This document shows positions 33,259-42,361 of a stretch of 64,000 bases of DNA, in pieces; positions within the stretch are counted from its first letter, which is position 1; each line of letters starts with the position of its first letter. This DNA comes from JABWCQ01 sp964587105 (lineage in GTDB: Bacteria; Electryoneota; RPQS01): assembly GCA_964587105.1 (NCBI GenBank), contig CAZPKG010000007.1:98868-162867 (forward strand), given 5' to 3'. The notes under the pieces were generated by a model. It had not been told where the DNA came from. It worked only from the letters and a program-made list of their open reading frames with translations, and ran no database searches. Both the position numbers and the translations under genes were made by a program.

Positions 33259-35094
33259 GTGACCTCGCCATCGACAGGATGCGTGTACGCTTACGACGTC
33301 ACAAGTGGCGGCAGATCCGAAATGCGCTCGACGTTTGACTTAACGATTCAGTGGACGCCGAACGGGATTCAACTCGACTGGCGGCCGATCCCTACAGCGC
33401 TAAGCTATACAGTGGAACGTTCGACCGATCCTGACTTCACCGAGTCTGAAACTGATTTTATCGGACCGCTTGAAGATCATAGTTACATCGACGCGCAGAT
33501 CGCTCCGGCGGGTACGGTTTGTTTCTATCGAGTCACTGCCGAAACAGCTCTTTACGACCATACCAGCTCGGTTGGCGAAGGTTCCGAGTGGGGGAGGCTG
33601 GGCGACGGACGCTACCGTGATCCGCTGGATACGGAACATGATTCGCCACATCATGTGACGCACGGAGTAAATTGCAACAGCTGCCACTTACGGCCGTACG
33701 TTTATCCAAGTCCGAAGCCTGACTGGTGGTTTAGCGATCACCTATGCAAAAGCTGTCACGTCGAAACTGGATTTGCCAAGGCCGTTCAGACTCACTTAGG
33801 CGGCGATACTTTGACTTGCAATATTTGTCACAGCCCGCACTATCACCAGCCGCAGTTTGAACGCTATTTCATCCGCAACGAGAATCCGATGGGTGAAAGC
33901 AATGGTATGTTCTTCAACAATGCCACGGATTTCGTGCACGGCGCTCCGAACTTTGATGGAATTTGCGAAATCTGTCATACGCAAACAAACTACTACCGCA
34001 ATGACGGCAGTGACGGCGGCACGCACAACACAGGAAGCAATTGTCTCACGTGTCACAAACACGAAAACGGGTTTAAACCAGTCGGCGGCGGAGCTTGCAA
34101 CGCGTGTCACGGCGCACCGCCGGACAACGGAGCGCACCGAGCGCATTTTGGTGGAACTGTTGAGCAAGCATCTTATGGCACGGTTCAGAACTTTTCCACC
34201 GCCACCGAGTATGTTTTCTCGTGCGGCACATGCCACCCCTCTTCCTCCTCTTCGTTTCATCAAAACGGCACAGTTGATGTTCAGCTGTATGATGCAACGG
34301 CTCCGTTCGGCAGCTTGAAATCACTCAATCCGCCGACTGCGCATTATCAAGAATCTTCGGGCAGCTGTTCCAACGTCTATTGCCACAGCGCGACGACTTG
34401 GAGTTCAGGTGACGTCGGCGCGCCGCTTACTCAAACGAATGGAGTTCCGATATTGGACGGCAACCGCAATTTGACGTATGCTCCGTACGCGATCAGCGAA
34501 ACTCGCACATACGCGACCGTCAACTGGAGTGGAGGCAGTCTTGATTGCAATGGTTGCCACCGCAATGGCCCGCAAACAAGTGTTCCGACCGTTAGAGCCG
34601 GCGTAGGCAATTCACACGGATGGATCGATGATTGGGGTTATGAGGATTTGCACGCGTACAACATGGCCTCGGATCCGTTGACTTGCCGCACGTGCCACTA
34701 CGAAACGGTGACGGAAGATCAAACATGGAGCCGGAACAATTGGGACATTACAACCTATGGCGACGTGGCAATCGCCGACAAGGCGACTCACGTTAACGGT
34801 CACAAGAGCGTGCTGTTTGATCCGGTTGACACCTTTAGCGTGCAGGACCTAAACGTCAGTTTGGCGAATGCACTCTACGATGAGACCTCGCGAACCTGTT
34901 CTGGCGTGCCATGCCATCTGACGCAATCGACGCCGCAGTGGGGGAAACCGTATAGGTGGTGGGTGGATTTGGAATGCGATCAGTGTCACAATTACTCGGG
35001 GCTCTTTGGACAGAGAATTACCCTTGATTCGGATCACGAACCTGTCAACGGACAACCGTGCACGCGCTGCCACGATCCGCATCCGCACGGATAA
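33259..35094 (+). CDS. Multihaem cytochrome part, separated from its signal peptide by a TAA
   Basis: Same frame as the propeller above, 611 codons from the first GTG. A fibronectin-like segment (about 25-110) leads into a haem region with eleven CXXCH motifs and two C-x4-C-H motifs (C-S-N-V-Y-C-H and C-S-G-V-P-C-H). The CX4CH/CXXCH mix is the pattern of the GSu_C4xC__C2xCH cytochromes of Geobacter. Alone, this part has no signal peptide, so it could not receive haem. The whole 889-codon protein is expected to be an outer-surface or periplasmic electron carrier with a propeller domain. It is a pseudogene, a readthrough case or a sequencing error. Confidence 0.85.
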   Translation: MTSPSTGCVYAYDVTSGGRSEMRSTFDLTIQWTPNGIQLDWRPIPTALSYTVERSTDPDFTESETDFIGPLEDHSYIDAQIAPAGTVCFYRVTAETALYDHTSSVGEGSEWGRLGDGRYRDPLDTEHDSPHHVTHGVNCNSCHLRPYVYPSPKPDWWFSDHLCKSCHVETGFAKAVQTHLGGDTLTCNICHSPHYHQPQFERYFIRNENPMGESNGMFFNNATDFVHGAPNFDGICEICHTQTNYYRNDGSDGGTHNTGSNCLTCHKHENGFKPVGGGACNACHGAPPDNGAHRAHFGGTVEQASYGTVQNFSTATEYVFSCGTCHPSSSSSFHQNGTVDVQLYDATAPFGSLKSLNPPTAHYQESSGSCSNVYCHSATTWSSGDVGAPLTQTNGVPILDGNRNLTYAPYAISETRTYATVNWSGGSLDCNGCHRNGPQTSVPTVRAGVGNSHGWIDDWGYEDLHAYNMASDPLTCRTCHYETVTEDQTWSRNNWDITTYGDVAIADKATHVNGHKSVLFDPVDTFSVQDLNVSLANALYDETSRTCSGVPCHLTQSTPQWGKPYRWWVDLECDQCHNYSGLFGQRITLDSDHEPVNGQPCTRCHDPHPHG

Positions 35095-35120
35095 CAATAT
35101 TGGGACCCGGGGAAACAAGA

Positions 35121-35148
35121 AGCGCGAGTCAAATTGACTCGCGCTTTT
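35121..35148. terminator. Terminator between convergent genes
   Basis: AGCGCGAGTCAA and TTGACTCGCGCT are a perfect 12-base inverted repeat with a single central base, followed by T on the plus strand and, for the minus strand, by U encoded by AA runs. It ends the cytochrome and probably the gene at 35176 too. Confidence 0.85.
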
Positions 35149-35175
35149 GGTATCTCTACTAAGATTTCAGTGTTT

Positions 35176-36945
35176 CTATTTCATCAGCACGAGTTTTTGC
35201 GTGGCCGAGAAATCACCGGCTTCAATCTTTCCGAAGTAGATTCCAGACGCCAATGCAGAAGCGTTCCATTCGAACTTATGCGATCCCGCTTGCATTACAC
35301 CGAGATTGATGAATGCAATTTGTTCGCCCATGACATTAAAGACGCGGAACACCACGTTACGCGCTTCCGCCAGATCAAACGAAATGCTCGTACTCGGATT
35401 GAACGGATTGGGATATGCCGGTAGAAGTGCGAATTTTGAGACGGTGGTCGGTGGTACCGGGTCTGCCGACGTAGCTCCAAATTGCACAACAACTTTATGA
35501 TAGACGTTGTCTGGAACGACATTGCTCAGCTCAGGATTACTGATTGGAGTCAGAACTTCACCGCTTTCAAAGTAGATGTACAAGTCGTAGGCCTGATCTG
35601 ACGGCAGCGTAAAGTAGTTGTTCATGCCGCTCGTTGCAACAGCGGCCTGTGACAGAACACCAGCGCGCAAAACAGTTTCTTGCCCGTGCGGATAAATCTC
35701 TACTCTGCGGTGCCAGCCTTCCTCTTCGCCATTGAGACCGACAACCTGCACTTCAAGCCTACCCGAACCGTTGGTGGTGTTTTTGTACAATAGCGGCGGT
35801 GAATTGTCCTGCAAGATAATCAAATCAAGGTCACCGTCGGAGTCGAAATCGGAAAAGCGAGGGAAGCCGTCGAGCATTGAGTTTAGCCCCCAACTCGGAC
35901 CCATATTTGTAAACCACACATCCTGCCCAACGACGCTGTCGCAACGCAAGAATTGATTTTCGCCCAGATAGTAGCCTGTACCGCCGGGGGAGCAGGCCAT
36001 GATGTCAAAGTCGCCGTCCATGTCCACGTCACCGGCTGCATAGCGCACACCGTACGGATAACCCATATCCTCGAAATCGGCGTTCGCGCCGTGTACTGTG
36101 GCTTGAACAAAGGACACACCGCTTTGGTTAAGCCAAACATCGTGGTGACCTACACCTGCGGTAACAAGATCGGGATATTTGTCGTTGTTCATATCCACAA
36201 AAATGCCGCCGCAATTGGCCGCACTGAAGATCAGACCCGTTACTTCGGAGACGTCTTCAAAATGTCCGTTGCCGTTGTTGCGGTACATGTAATCGCGGCC
36301 ATGAAGGCGCGTCATGTACATATCCATGTCACCGTCCAGATCATAGTCGGCAATTGAAAAAGTGGCATTGTCGTGCGTATTTGGAAGTGTGGAGCCCGCC
36401 GTCACATCCACGAAACTCTCACCACGGACATTGCGATAGAGTTTCCAATAGTTTTCAAACTCAATGAGCATGTCCACAAAACCATCGCCGTCGAAATCCA
36501 TCCATGTGAAATCACGGGTGCGATTATCAACAGCAATACCAAGTTCGGAGGCGCGATCGACAAAGTGACCGTCCTCGTTGACCATCAACATCAAGTCCGT
36601 GCTGAATCCAACCATGAAGATGTCGAGGTCTCCGTCCCGATCAAAATCGGCCGGTTGCGCATTTTGAATGTCTGACGTTGTCGGTAATCCGACATTCGGG
36701 CGCGCCTGAAACTCGCCACCACCGTTGATATACAGCGTTACGGCGCCGCCGAAGCGGGACGAGCGAAGCAAGTCAAGGTCACCATCATTGTCATAATCGA
36801 ACCAACAGGGAACGCCTGCCTCTCCCTGTCCGGTCAATCCAACCTGTGCGGCAACCTCGACAAACGGATTCTGAGCGAAGCTTGGCTTCAAAAGTATGGC
36901 CAAGTTCAGGATCGCAAACGTTGAGAAAACAAGTATCCTGCTCAT
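35176..36945 (-). CDS. FG-GAP/VCBS repeat protein with C-terminal sorting domain
   Basis: From the preferred ATG (36945, M-S-R-I-L-V-F) the protein has 589 residues: a signal peptide, about seven calcium-binding-like repeats (D-Y-D-N-D-G-D-L-D-L, D-F-D-R-D-G-D-L-D-I, D-F-D-G-D-G-F-V-D, D-Y-D-L-D-G-D-M-D, D-V-D-M-D-G-D-F-D and others), a C-terminal Ig-like region, and a sorting domain from A-Y-P-N-P-F-N-P to K-L-V-L-M-K. The beta-propeller repeats bind Ca2+. Proteins of this build are exported by type IX secretion in FCB bacteria and held on the surface. The start has GAGGG upstream. Confidence 0.9.
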   Translation of the reverse strand: MSRILVFSTFAILNLAILLKPSFAQNPFVEVAAQVGLTGQGEAGVPCWFDYDNDGDLDLLRSSRFGGAVTLYINGGGEFQARPNVGLPTTSDIQNAQPADFDRDGDLDIFMVGFSTDLMLMVNEDGHFVDRASELGIAVDNRTRDFTWMDFDGDGFVDMLIEFENYWKLYRNVRGESFVDVTAGSTLPNTHDNATFSIADYDLDGDMDMYMTRLHGRDYMYRNNGNGHFEDVSEVTGLIFSAANCGGIFVDMNNDKYPDLVTAGVGHHDVWLNQSGVSFVQATVHGANADFEDMGYPYGVRYAAGDVDMDGDFDIMACSPGGTGYYLGENQFLRCDSVVGQDVWFTNMGPSWGLNSMLDGFPRFSDFDSDGDLDLIILQDNSPPLLYKNTTNGSGRLEVQVVGLNGEEEGWHRRVEIYPHGQETVLRAGVLSQAAVATSGMNNYFTLPSDQAYDLYIYFESGEVLTPISNPELSNVVPDNVYHKVVVQFGATSADPVPPTTVSKFALLPAYPNPFNPSTSISFDLAEARNVVFRVFNVMGEQIAFINLGVMQAGSHKFEWNASALASGIYFGKIEAGDFSATQKLVLMK

Positions 36946-37072
36946 GAATAGGCCCTCTCTGTTAGCTTTGGATGTTTTGCCCACCAAGGTCCAATTTATC
37001 TCTTACAACATATGCCCCGATTGCAGAAGAAGCAATAGCTACACCATGGTCCAAGAAGAAAAGTGACCTAAC

Positions 37073-38032
37073 TCACACAGATGGCGTTTCCTGACCCATT
37101 TCCCCTTGCAAATTGGCCATGGCGCGGAGGCGGGTGATGCGGTCTTTTGTAGGTGGATGGGTTGAAAACATCGCGCTTTGTGAGCCGTCCATGTTGCGAA
37201 CCGGATGAATGATGAACAGGTGGACGGTCGCGCGGTTGACCCACGGAAGCGGGTTGACTTGTGTGGATTGCTCGATTTTGATCAGCGCATTTGCCAATCC
37301 GAGCGGATTGCGCGTCAATCGAGCGGAAGTTGCATCGGCCAGATACTCGCGTTTTCTCGAAATGGACGCCTGCATAATTAGCGCGGCGACAGGCGCCAGA
37401 ATGGACAGCACGATGCCGATCACGAGAATGATTCCTTTTGAACTGTCTTTGCTCGAGGCGCGGCCCGTTCTGCCGCTGCCGAACCACAGAGTTCTGCGAT
37501 AACCGTCTGCGATAAGGGCAATTGCACCGACCATCGTCGAAACCAGAAGCATGTAACGAATATCGAGATTGGCAACATGGCCCATCTCGTGCGCGATCAC
37601 ACCTTGAAGTTCGTCGCGATCCAATTTTTCCAACAAACCGCGCGTGACGGCGATGGCGGCATTGTCAGGACTCCAGCCTGTTGCAAATGCGTTGAGCGCG
37701 AACGAATCGATCACATACACGCGCGGCATCGGCAGCCCGGCGGCAATGCGCATTTCATCGACGACATTAAAGAGCACCTGATCGCTTTCCCACGTCGCTT
37801 CGCGCGCGCCTGTGAAGCCCAAGATAATGTCGTCTCCAAGATAATAAGTGATGAGCATGACAGACACAGCGACGACGAATCCGACGGGCAAGCCGAAATC
37901 ACCGTAGTCATATGTGCGGCCGATGACCCAACAGAGCGCCATAAGCAAAAGCGGAAGCCCGATGAACAGTATCACCGACTTCCGCTTGTTGGAGCGAATC
38001 TCTGCAGCAAAATCGCGGCGGTAATCGCTCAC
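37073..38032 (-). CDS. M48 family metallopeptidase, HtpX-like
   Basis: A 319-residue integral membrane zinc protease. The catalytic H-E-M-G-H is at residues 148-152, flanked by N-terminal helices (about 18-40 and 48-65) and further helices after 160. HtpX-type proteases degrade misfolded membrane proteins, with the active site facing the cytoplasm. It overlaps lemA by four bases, a pairing seen in many bacteria, and its function is then linked to envelope quality control. Confidence 0.93.
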   Translation of the reverse strand: MSDYRRDFAAEIRSNKRKSVILFIGLPLLLMALCWVIGRTYDYGDFGLPVGFVVAVSVMLITYYLGDDIILGFTGAREATWESDQVLFNVVDEMRIAAGLPMPRVYVIDSFALNAFATGWSPDNAAIAVTRGLLEKLDRDELQGVIAHEMGHVANLDIRYMLLVSTMVGAIALIADGYRRTLWFGSGRTGRASSKDSSKGIILVIGIVLSILAPVAALIMQASISRKREYLADATSARLTRNPLGLANALIKIEQSTQVNPLPWVNRATVHLFIIHPVRNMDGSQSAMFSTHPPTKDRITRLRAMANLQGEMGQETPSV

Positions 38033-38580
38033 CGCAAATCAACCTTCACATTCTGCTTTTCTTCTTCAGGAACTTGGTAGTACTCTTCCTTCTTGAAACC
38101 GAGACCCGCAGCAAACAGGTTCGCCGGGAAAAGTTCCTGCTTGGTATTGTAGGTCATCACGGTGTCGTTGTAGTACTGCCGCGCGAACGCGATCTTGTTT
38201 TCAGTCGAAGTCAGCTCTTCTTGCAGTTTCATCACGTTCTGATTGGCCTTCAGATCGGGATAGTTTTCAAACACGGCGAAGAGTTGACGAAGGGCACCTG
38301 TGACTTGATTTTCAGCGGCGGATACGGCGGCAGGGCCTTGTGCTGAGACAGCGGTGTTGCGCGCTTTGATGACTTTTTCGAGCGTCTCCTGTTCGTAGGA
38401 CATATAGTCCTTGACTACTTCGACCAAATTGGGGATCAAGTCGTGTCGGCGCTTCAACTGAACATCAATCTGCGACCACGCTCCCTTGACTTGGTTGCGC
38501 AGTGTGACGAGGCCGTTGTACAGGCCCATCACCCAGAGCGCGATAACGACCACGATGCCCAGGAAAATAAAGAATCCCAT
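38029..38580 (-). CDS. lemA: LemA family protein
   Basis: A 183-residue protein with an N-terminal membrane helix (about 1-22) and the family motif Y-N-x-L-V-x-L-R-N-Q-V-K-G-A-W-S-Q-I-D-V-Q-L-K-R-R-H-D-L-I-P-N-L-V near residues 22-55. The rest is coiled-coil-like helix. LemA proteins are membrane-attached and of uncertain function; a link with M48 proteases is recurrent. It is the first gene of a two-gene operon. Confidence 0.95.
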   Translation of the reverse strand: MGFFIFLGIVVVIALWVMGLYNGLVTLRNQVKGAWSQIDVQLKRRHDLIPNLVEVVKDYMSYEQETLEKVIKARNTAVSAQGPAAVSAAENQVTGALRQLFAVFENYPDLKANQNVMKLQEELTSTENKIAFARQYYNDTVMTYNTKQELFPANLFAAGLGFKKEEYYQVPEEEKQNVKVDLR

Positions 38581-38818
38581 GCGGTACTCCCTTGATTTGC
38601 AGCTTGGAAAGTTGAAATTTACGGGTCGCAGGGGTCAGATGCAAACGGGGATGCAAGCGGGGTCAGTAAGTTAAACTAAATTAATATTTTAACATAGGTG
38701 ATGGTGGCCACAGATTAGATTACGGTATAGTCGATGACCATTGACTAAGACGGATTGTGTGACTATCTTGAGTTCAGGGACGGTACAATCAGATTTCAAA
38801 CTTTTTAGGAGGCTCGCC

Positions 38819-39334
38819 ATGTTGAAAGCACCTTCCACTCTTACCGCAATAGCTATGCTTGCGGTTTTTTTGTGTCTGAAATTTAGCAGCTCCTTTGGGG
38901 CATGCACAGAGTGCATATGTTTTCAGGATAAGACATGCACCAACGAAGATTGCGGTGCCACGCCAAATGCAAATTGTTCGAGAACTGTATTTTCGCCTGC
39001 CTGCACGGGGAACTATACAATTACGACTCTGACGACATGTCCGGATGAAGGCGAATGTGACGCTTGTCAATCATGTGCACAACTATTTCAATTGGACGGT
39101 GTGAATGAATACGCGGTGACAAACGGGAATTGCCACACAACGGGATGCACCGGAGGAAATTGTTTCTATAATTGCAGTGCCACCGGAAACTATGTCAATC
39201 TGGATGCGACAAAGACGTATGTAATGTATGTTTGCAAGGTTCCGTGCCCCGGCGGACATTCTTGCGAGGATTGTAACGAAAATTGCGCCGCATATGCTTG
39301 CCTTTCGTATGGAGTGATGACGTGCGCGCCATAG
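38819..39334 (+). CDS. Small cysteine-rich secreted protein
   Basis: I do not recognise a family. The 171-residue product has a signal peptide (about 1-27) and a mature chain with 22 cysteines but no CXXCH. Spacing is irregular with CxxC, CxC and C-x4-C pairs (for example C-T-E-C-I-C, C-D-A-C-Q-S-C, C-E-D-C-N-E-N-C). A perfect AGGAGG lies six bases ahead of the ATG. Disulfide-rich extracellular folding or metal binding is the simplest reading. Its last 13 bases overlap the next gene, so expression is coupled to a beta-helix cargo protein. Confidence 0.78.
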   Translation: MLKAPSTLTAIAMLAVFLCLKFSSSFGACTECICFQDKTCTNEDCGATPNANCSRTVFSPACTGNYTITTLTTCPDEGECDACQSCAQLFQLDGVNEYAVTNGNCHTTGCTGGNCFYNCSATGNYVNLDATKTYVMYVCKVPCPGGHSCEDCNENCAAYACLSYGVMTCAP

Positions 39335-40935
39335 CGAGTCAGCAGACATGGATATTGAGCGTGCTGTCGATGCTCGCGCTTGTAACACCAGGTCTTGGAG
39401 TAGTTCGTGAAGTGCCCGCACAGTATGAGACAATTCAGGCCGCTCTGAACGCGACAAATGCGGGAGATACCGTGCGAGTTGCGCCGGGAGTGTATCACGA
39501 ATTCTTGACGTGTTCTACAAATATGCTGACTTTGATAGGCAGGCATCCCGCAGACACTTTATCCGAACTGCGCACCGTATTGGATCCTCTCCCGATGGGA
39601 TTGGACACGCCTTCCGTCGCTGTGTTTTCCGGAGATACGGTGCAAGTGTCTAATATTGCATTTTTCAACCGACCCGAGATGCGGCAACCTGTTTGGGCCA
39701 CGCGCGTGGGTGGTATTCGGCATACGGGTAATCTGCTGCGATTGCAGGACTGTCGTTTCGACTCGGTATCCAAGTCTGTTGATGCATCGCACGAGATCAA
39801 TGCGGTCAATTGTGATTTTATTGGTTGCCTGTGGCAGTGCCTGTTTGCATCTTCTTCAGGTATTATCAAGGCGGACAATTGTAGTTTTGACGGTTCGCGT
39901 TCGTGGCTGGTTTACGGTTCCTCAGGTTCAACGATTCGCAATAGCTCATTTCGCCGCAGTGAGACGGGTGGAACTCATCTACTTCAACTTGACGGGCAGG
40001 ACATTCTTGTAAGCGGCTGTAGATTCGGGCCATGTGGCCGTGGATTCTCGCTTTTGGTTATATCACCGCAGGGCAATTGCAAAATTACCGATTGCATCTT
40101 TGAAGAAATTTCAGGAACTCCCAACCTGATTGAAGCATATTTAAACTGCCCGGTCGATGTTGACACGCCCATTGTCATAACGAACAATATTTTTCGCAGC
40201 TACTGGGGAGAACAAGTCGGCGGTACGACGGCAATCGGGCTTTCGTGTCAGACGCAAAACGCAGGCTATTTTGGCGTCGTCGAAGGCAATGTCTTTGAAA
40301 ACGGGAACTCCAGTGCATCAAACATCCCGGGTGTTGCTATCGCAGGATCAGCAGATTTGACGGGAAATGTCTTCGAGAATCTATTGCCGACAACCAATCC
40401 TGATGTTTTCGCACTTAATACTCCTCAAGACACTATTCGGGCGCGCAACAATCAGTTTTTGGAGCCCGGACTCGCTGCGGCAGGAACAAATTCTTTTTTT
40501 GATGCTCGCGAAAATTGGTGGGGTGACAGCACGGGGCCGTATCATCCAAGCTTGAATCCAGAAGGGCTTGGGACAGAAGTAGGAAACGGCGTTGTATTTG
40601 AGCCGTGGTTGATGCACGATCCTGATAGCACGGATACGAATAGTGTTGTCGCAAGAATAAATCCGCCATTGCCTGAAATCTATTCGCTGTCGGCCTACCC
40701 AAACCCATTCAATGCAACCACAACATTAAAGATTGAAGTTGCGAATCCGGGCAATTACAAAGTGGTTTTGTTTGATGTGACCGGACGACAAACGATGGAG
40801 TTGTTTAGTGGGAGCATCATCACAACTCATAGCCTGCTCATCGCGGCTGAAAATTTTTCATCGGGAGTCTATTTTGCGAGACTGCTCGGCGCAGGCGGTG
40901 AGCTTGCCGTTGAGAAAGTGATGTTGTTGAAGTAG
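39322..40935 (+). CDS. Secreted beta-helix protein with C-terminal sorting domain
   Basis: The preferred start is GTG at 39322 (M-R-A-I-A-S-Q-Q), with GGAG seven bases upstream; it gives a 537-residue protein with a normal signal peptide. Y-E-T-I-Q-A-A-L-N-A-T-N-A-G-D-T-V begins a pectin lyase-like right-handed beta-helix (about 30-430), followed by an A-Y-P-N-P-F-N-A sorting domain ending V-E-K-V-M-L-L-K. Type IX-like secretion is inferred. The gene overlaps the end of the cysteine-rich gene, so both are likely made together. An ATG at 39283 would give a poor signal peptide. Confidence 0.87.
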   Translation: MRAIASQQTWILSVLSMLALVTPGLGVVREVPAQYETIQAALNATNAGDTVRVAPGVYHEFLTCSTNMLTLIGRHPADTLSELRTVLDPLPMGLDTPSVAVFSGDTVQVSNIAFFNRPEMRQPVWATRVGGIRHTGNLLRLQDCRFDSVSKSVDASHEINAVNCDFIGCLWQCLFASSSGIIKADNCSFDGSRSWLVYGSSGSTIRNSSFRRSETGGTHLLQLDGQDILVSGCRFGPCGRGFSLLVISPQGNCKITDCIFEEISGTPNLIEAYLNCPVDVDTPIVITNNIFRSYWGEQVGGTTAIGLSCQTQNAGYFGVVEGNVFENGNSSASNIPGVAIAGSADLTGNVFENLLPTTNPDVFALNTPQDTIRARNNQFLEPGLAAAGTNSFFDARENWWGDSTGPYHPSLNPEGLGTEVGNGVVFEPWLMHDPDSTDTNSVVARINPPLPEIYSLSAYPNPFNATTTLKIEVANPGNYKVVLFDVTGRQTMELFSGSIITTHSLLIAAENFSSGVYFARLLGAGGELAVEKVMLLK

Positions 40936-40960
40936 TTTTTCTATTTGAGAGCAAACAGAA

Positions 40961-40988
40961 AGCCCCGCGAGATATTCGCGGGGCTTTT
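40961..40988. terminator. Terminator between the cargo gene and the aminopeptidase gene
   Basis: AGCCCCGCGA and TCGCGGGGCT form a ten-base-pair stem around GATAT, followed by T on the plus strand. Confidence 0.9.
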
Positions 40989-41000
40989 GACTTCTCTTGG

Positions 41001-41028
41001 CACGGGTGGATTGCCATCCACCCCTACA
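41001..41028. repeat. TGTAGGGG-family palindrome
   Basis: CACGGGTGGATTGCCATCCA and the following CCCCTACA form a GGGTGGAT/ATCCACCC hairpin with the TGTAGGGG end on the minus strand. Relatives lie at 18908, 27485 and 62121. Confidence 0.7.
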
Positions 41029-41029
41029 A

Positions 41030-42157
41030 CTACTTCTTCGTCAGCTTGTCCGGGTTCATCGCGAGGAAGGCCTCGTGAACGAAGATACCATCCTTGCGGA
41101 TAAGGACGCCGTCAATCCAGATTTCGCCGCCGCCGTATTCCGGGCGCTGGATGCAGACCAAGTCCCAATGAATTTGACTGCGGTTGCCGTTGTCGGCCTC
41201 AAATTCGTAAGCTTGACCGGGCGTGAAGTGGAACGATCCGGCGATCTTTTCGTCGAACAGAATATCGTCCATCGGATTCAACACATACGGATGGAAACCG
41301 AGGGCAAATTCGCCCACGTAGCGTGCGCCTTCGTCCGAATCGAAGATGTCATTCAAACGCTTGTTGTCATTCGCGGTGGCATTGATAATCTTGCCATCCT
41401 TAAACTCAAGCACGACGTTTTCAAACGTGAAGCCGCGATAAGTGGACGGGGAATTGTAGCTGATCTTTCCATTCACAGACGTGCGCACCGGAGCGGAGAA
41501 AATTTCCAGATCAGGAATGTTAAATTCACCGCCGCAGGGCTTCCACGGAATGCCCTTGATCGAGAATTGTAGATCTGTGCCGGGCCCTTTGATATGAACC
41601 TTATCGGATTTTTCAAGGAACGCCTTGGCAGGCAGCATGGCTTCGTTGGCCTTCTTCCAATCGACATCACAGCAGACGCGGTAGAAGAAATCTTCAAAGG
41701 CCTCGTGGCTCATCTTGGCCATTTGCGCCATTTGCGGAGACGGATACTTGAGAATCACCCAGCGGGTATTCTCGACGCGTTGTTTAAGATGCACGGGCTT
41801 GAGCCAATGCTTCTCATAGAACGACATTTGGTCGCCCGGCACGTCGGAAAGTTCTTTGGCATTGAAAACGCCGCGTACGGCGATGTAGCACTGCATTTGC
41901 TTCATGCGGTAGAGTTCGCTGTCGGCGATGAATTTCATGCGCTCTTCGGTGCCGTTGCGCATGAGCGTCCGCATGACGGATTGGAACTTGCATTCGACGA
42001 CGGGCAGACCGCCGGCGTCGCAGACTTCCTGCACGAGAACGGAAATAAATTCTGCCGGCACGTCGCTGCATTCGATCAGGACGTGGTCGCCCGGTTTCAC
42101 TTTTGTGGAGTGCTTGACCAGGACTTCTGCAAGTTTCTTGTGACGAGGATCGAACAT
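41030..42157 (-). CDS. M29 family aminopeptidase (PepS/AmpS type)
   Basis: A 375-residue protein with the family layout of M29: V-K-P-G-D-H-V-L-I-E in the N-terminal domain, the metal-binding G-G-E-F-N-I-P-D-L-E region, Y-V-G-E-F-A-L-G-F-H-P and a late I-H-W-D-L-V segment. These two-metal enzymes remove N-terminal residues from short peptides in the cytoplasm. The start at 42157 (M-F-D-P-R) has a plausible alternative in the same frame further on, but the N-terminus matches the family. Confidence 0.9.
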   Translation of the reverse strand: MFDPRHKKLAEVLVKHSTKVKPGDHVLIECSDVPAEFISVLVQEVCDAGGLPVVECKFQSVMRTLMRNGTEERMKFIADSELYRMKQMQCYIAVRGVFNAKELSDVPGDQMSFYEKHWLKPVHLKQRVENTRWVILKYPSPQMAQMAKMSHEAFEDFFYRVCCDVDWKKANEAMLPAKAFLEKSDKVHIKGPGTDLQFSIKGIPWKPCGGEFNIPDLEIFSAPVRTSVNGKISYNSPSTYRGFTFENVVLEFKDGKIINATANDNKRLNDIFDSDEGARYVGEFALGFHPYVLNPMDDILFDEKIAGSFHFTPGQAYEFEADNGNRSQIHWDLVCIQRPEYGGGEIWIDGVLIRKDGIFVHEAFLAMNPDKLTKK

Positions 42158-42361
42158 GTTTGCCTTTCAGAGTTTCGTCTATTTTCCCCAGAGCATTTGT
42201 GAATAAGTTAGCGATTTCGGCAGAGAGATTCAACCGCAGACTGTGCGACCCTGTTACATAGCGGTCAGATGAGGAGGCATGGATTGAGCATTCTGCTTGC
42301 GAACTTCGGGAAAAAACCGTATCTTTCTGGGCTTTTTCCCCTAAACAAAATCCCCATTACT

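Noticed and set aside
41001..41028. TGTAGGGG palindromes as terminators
   Set aside because: They lack a T-run and occur beside, not in place of, real terminators.
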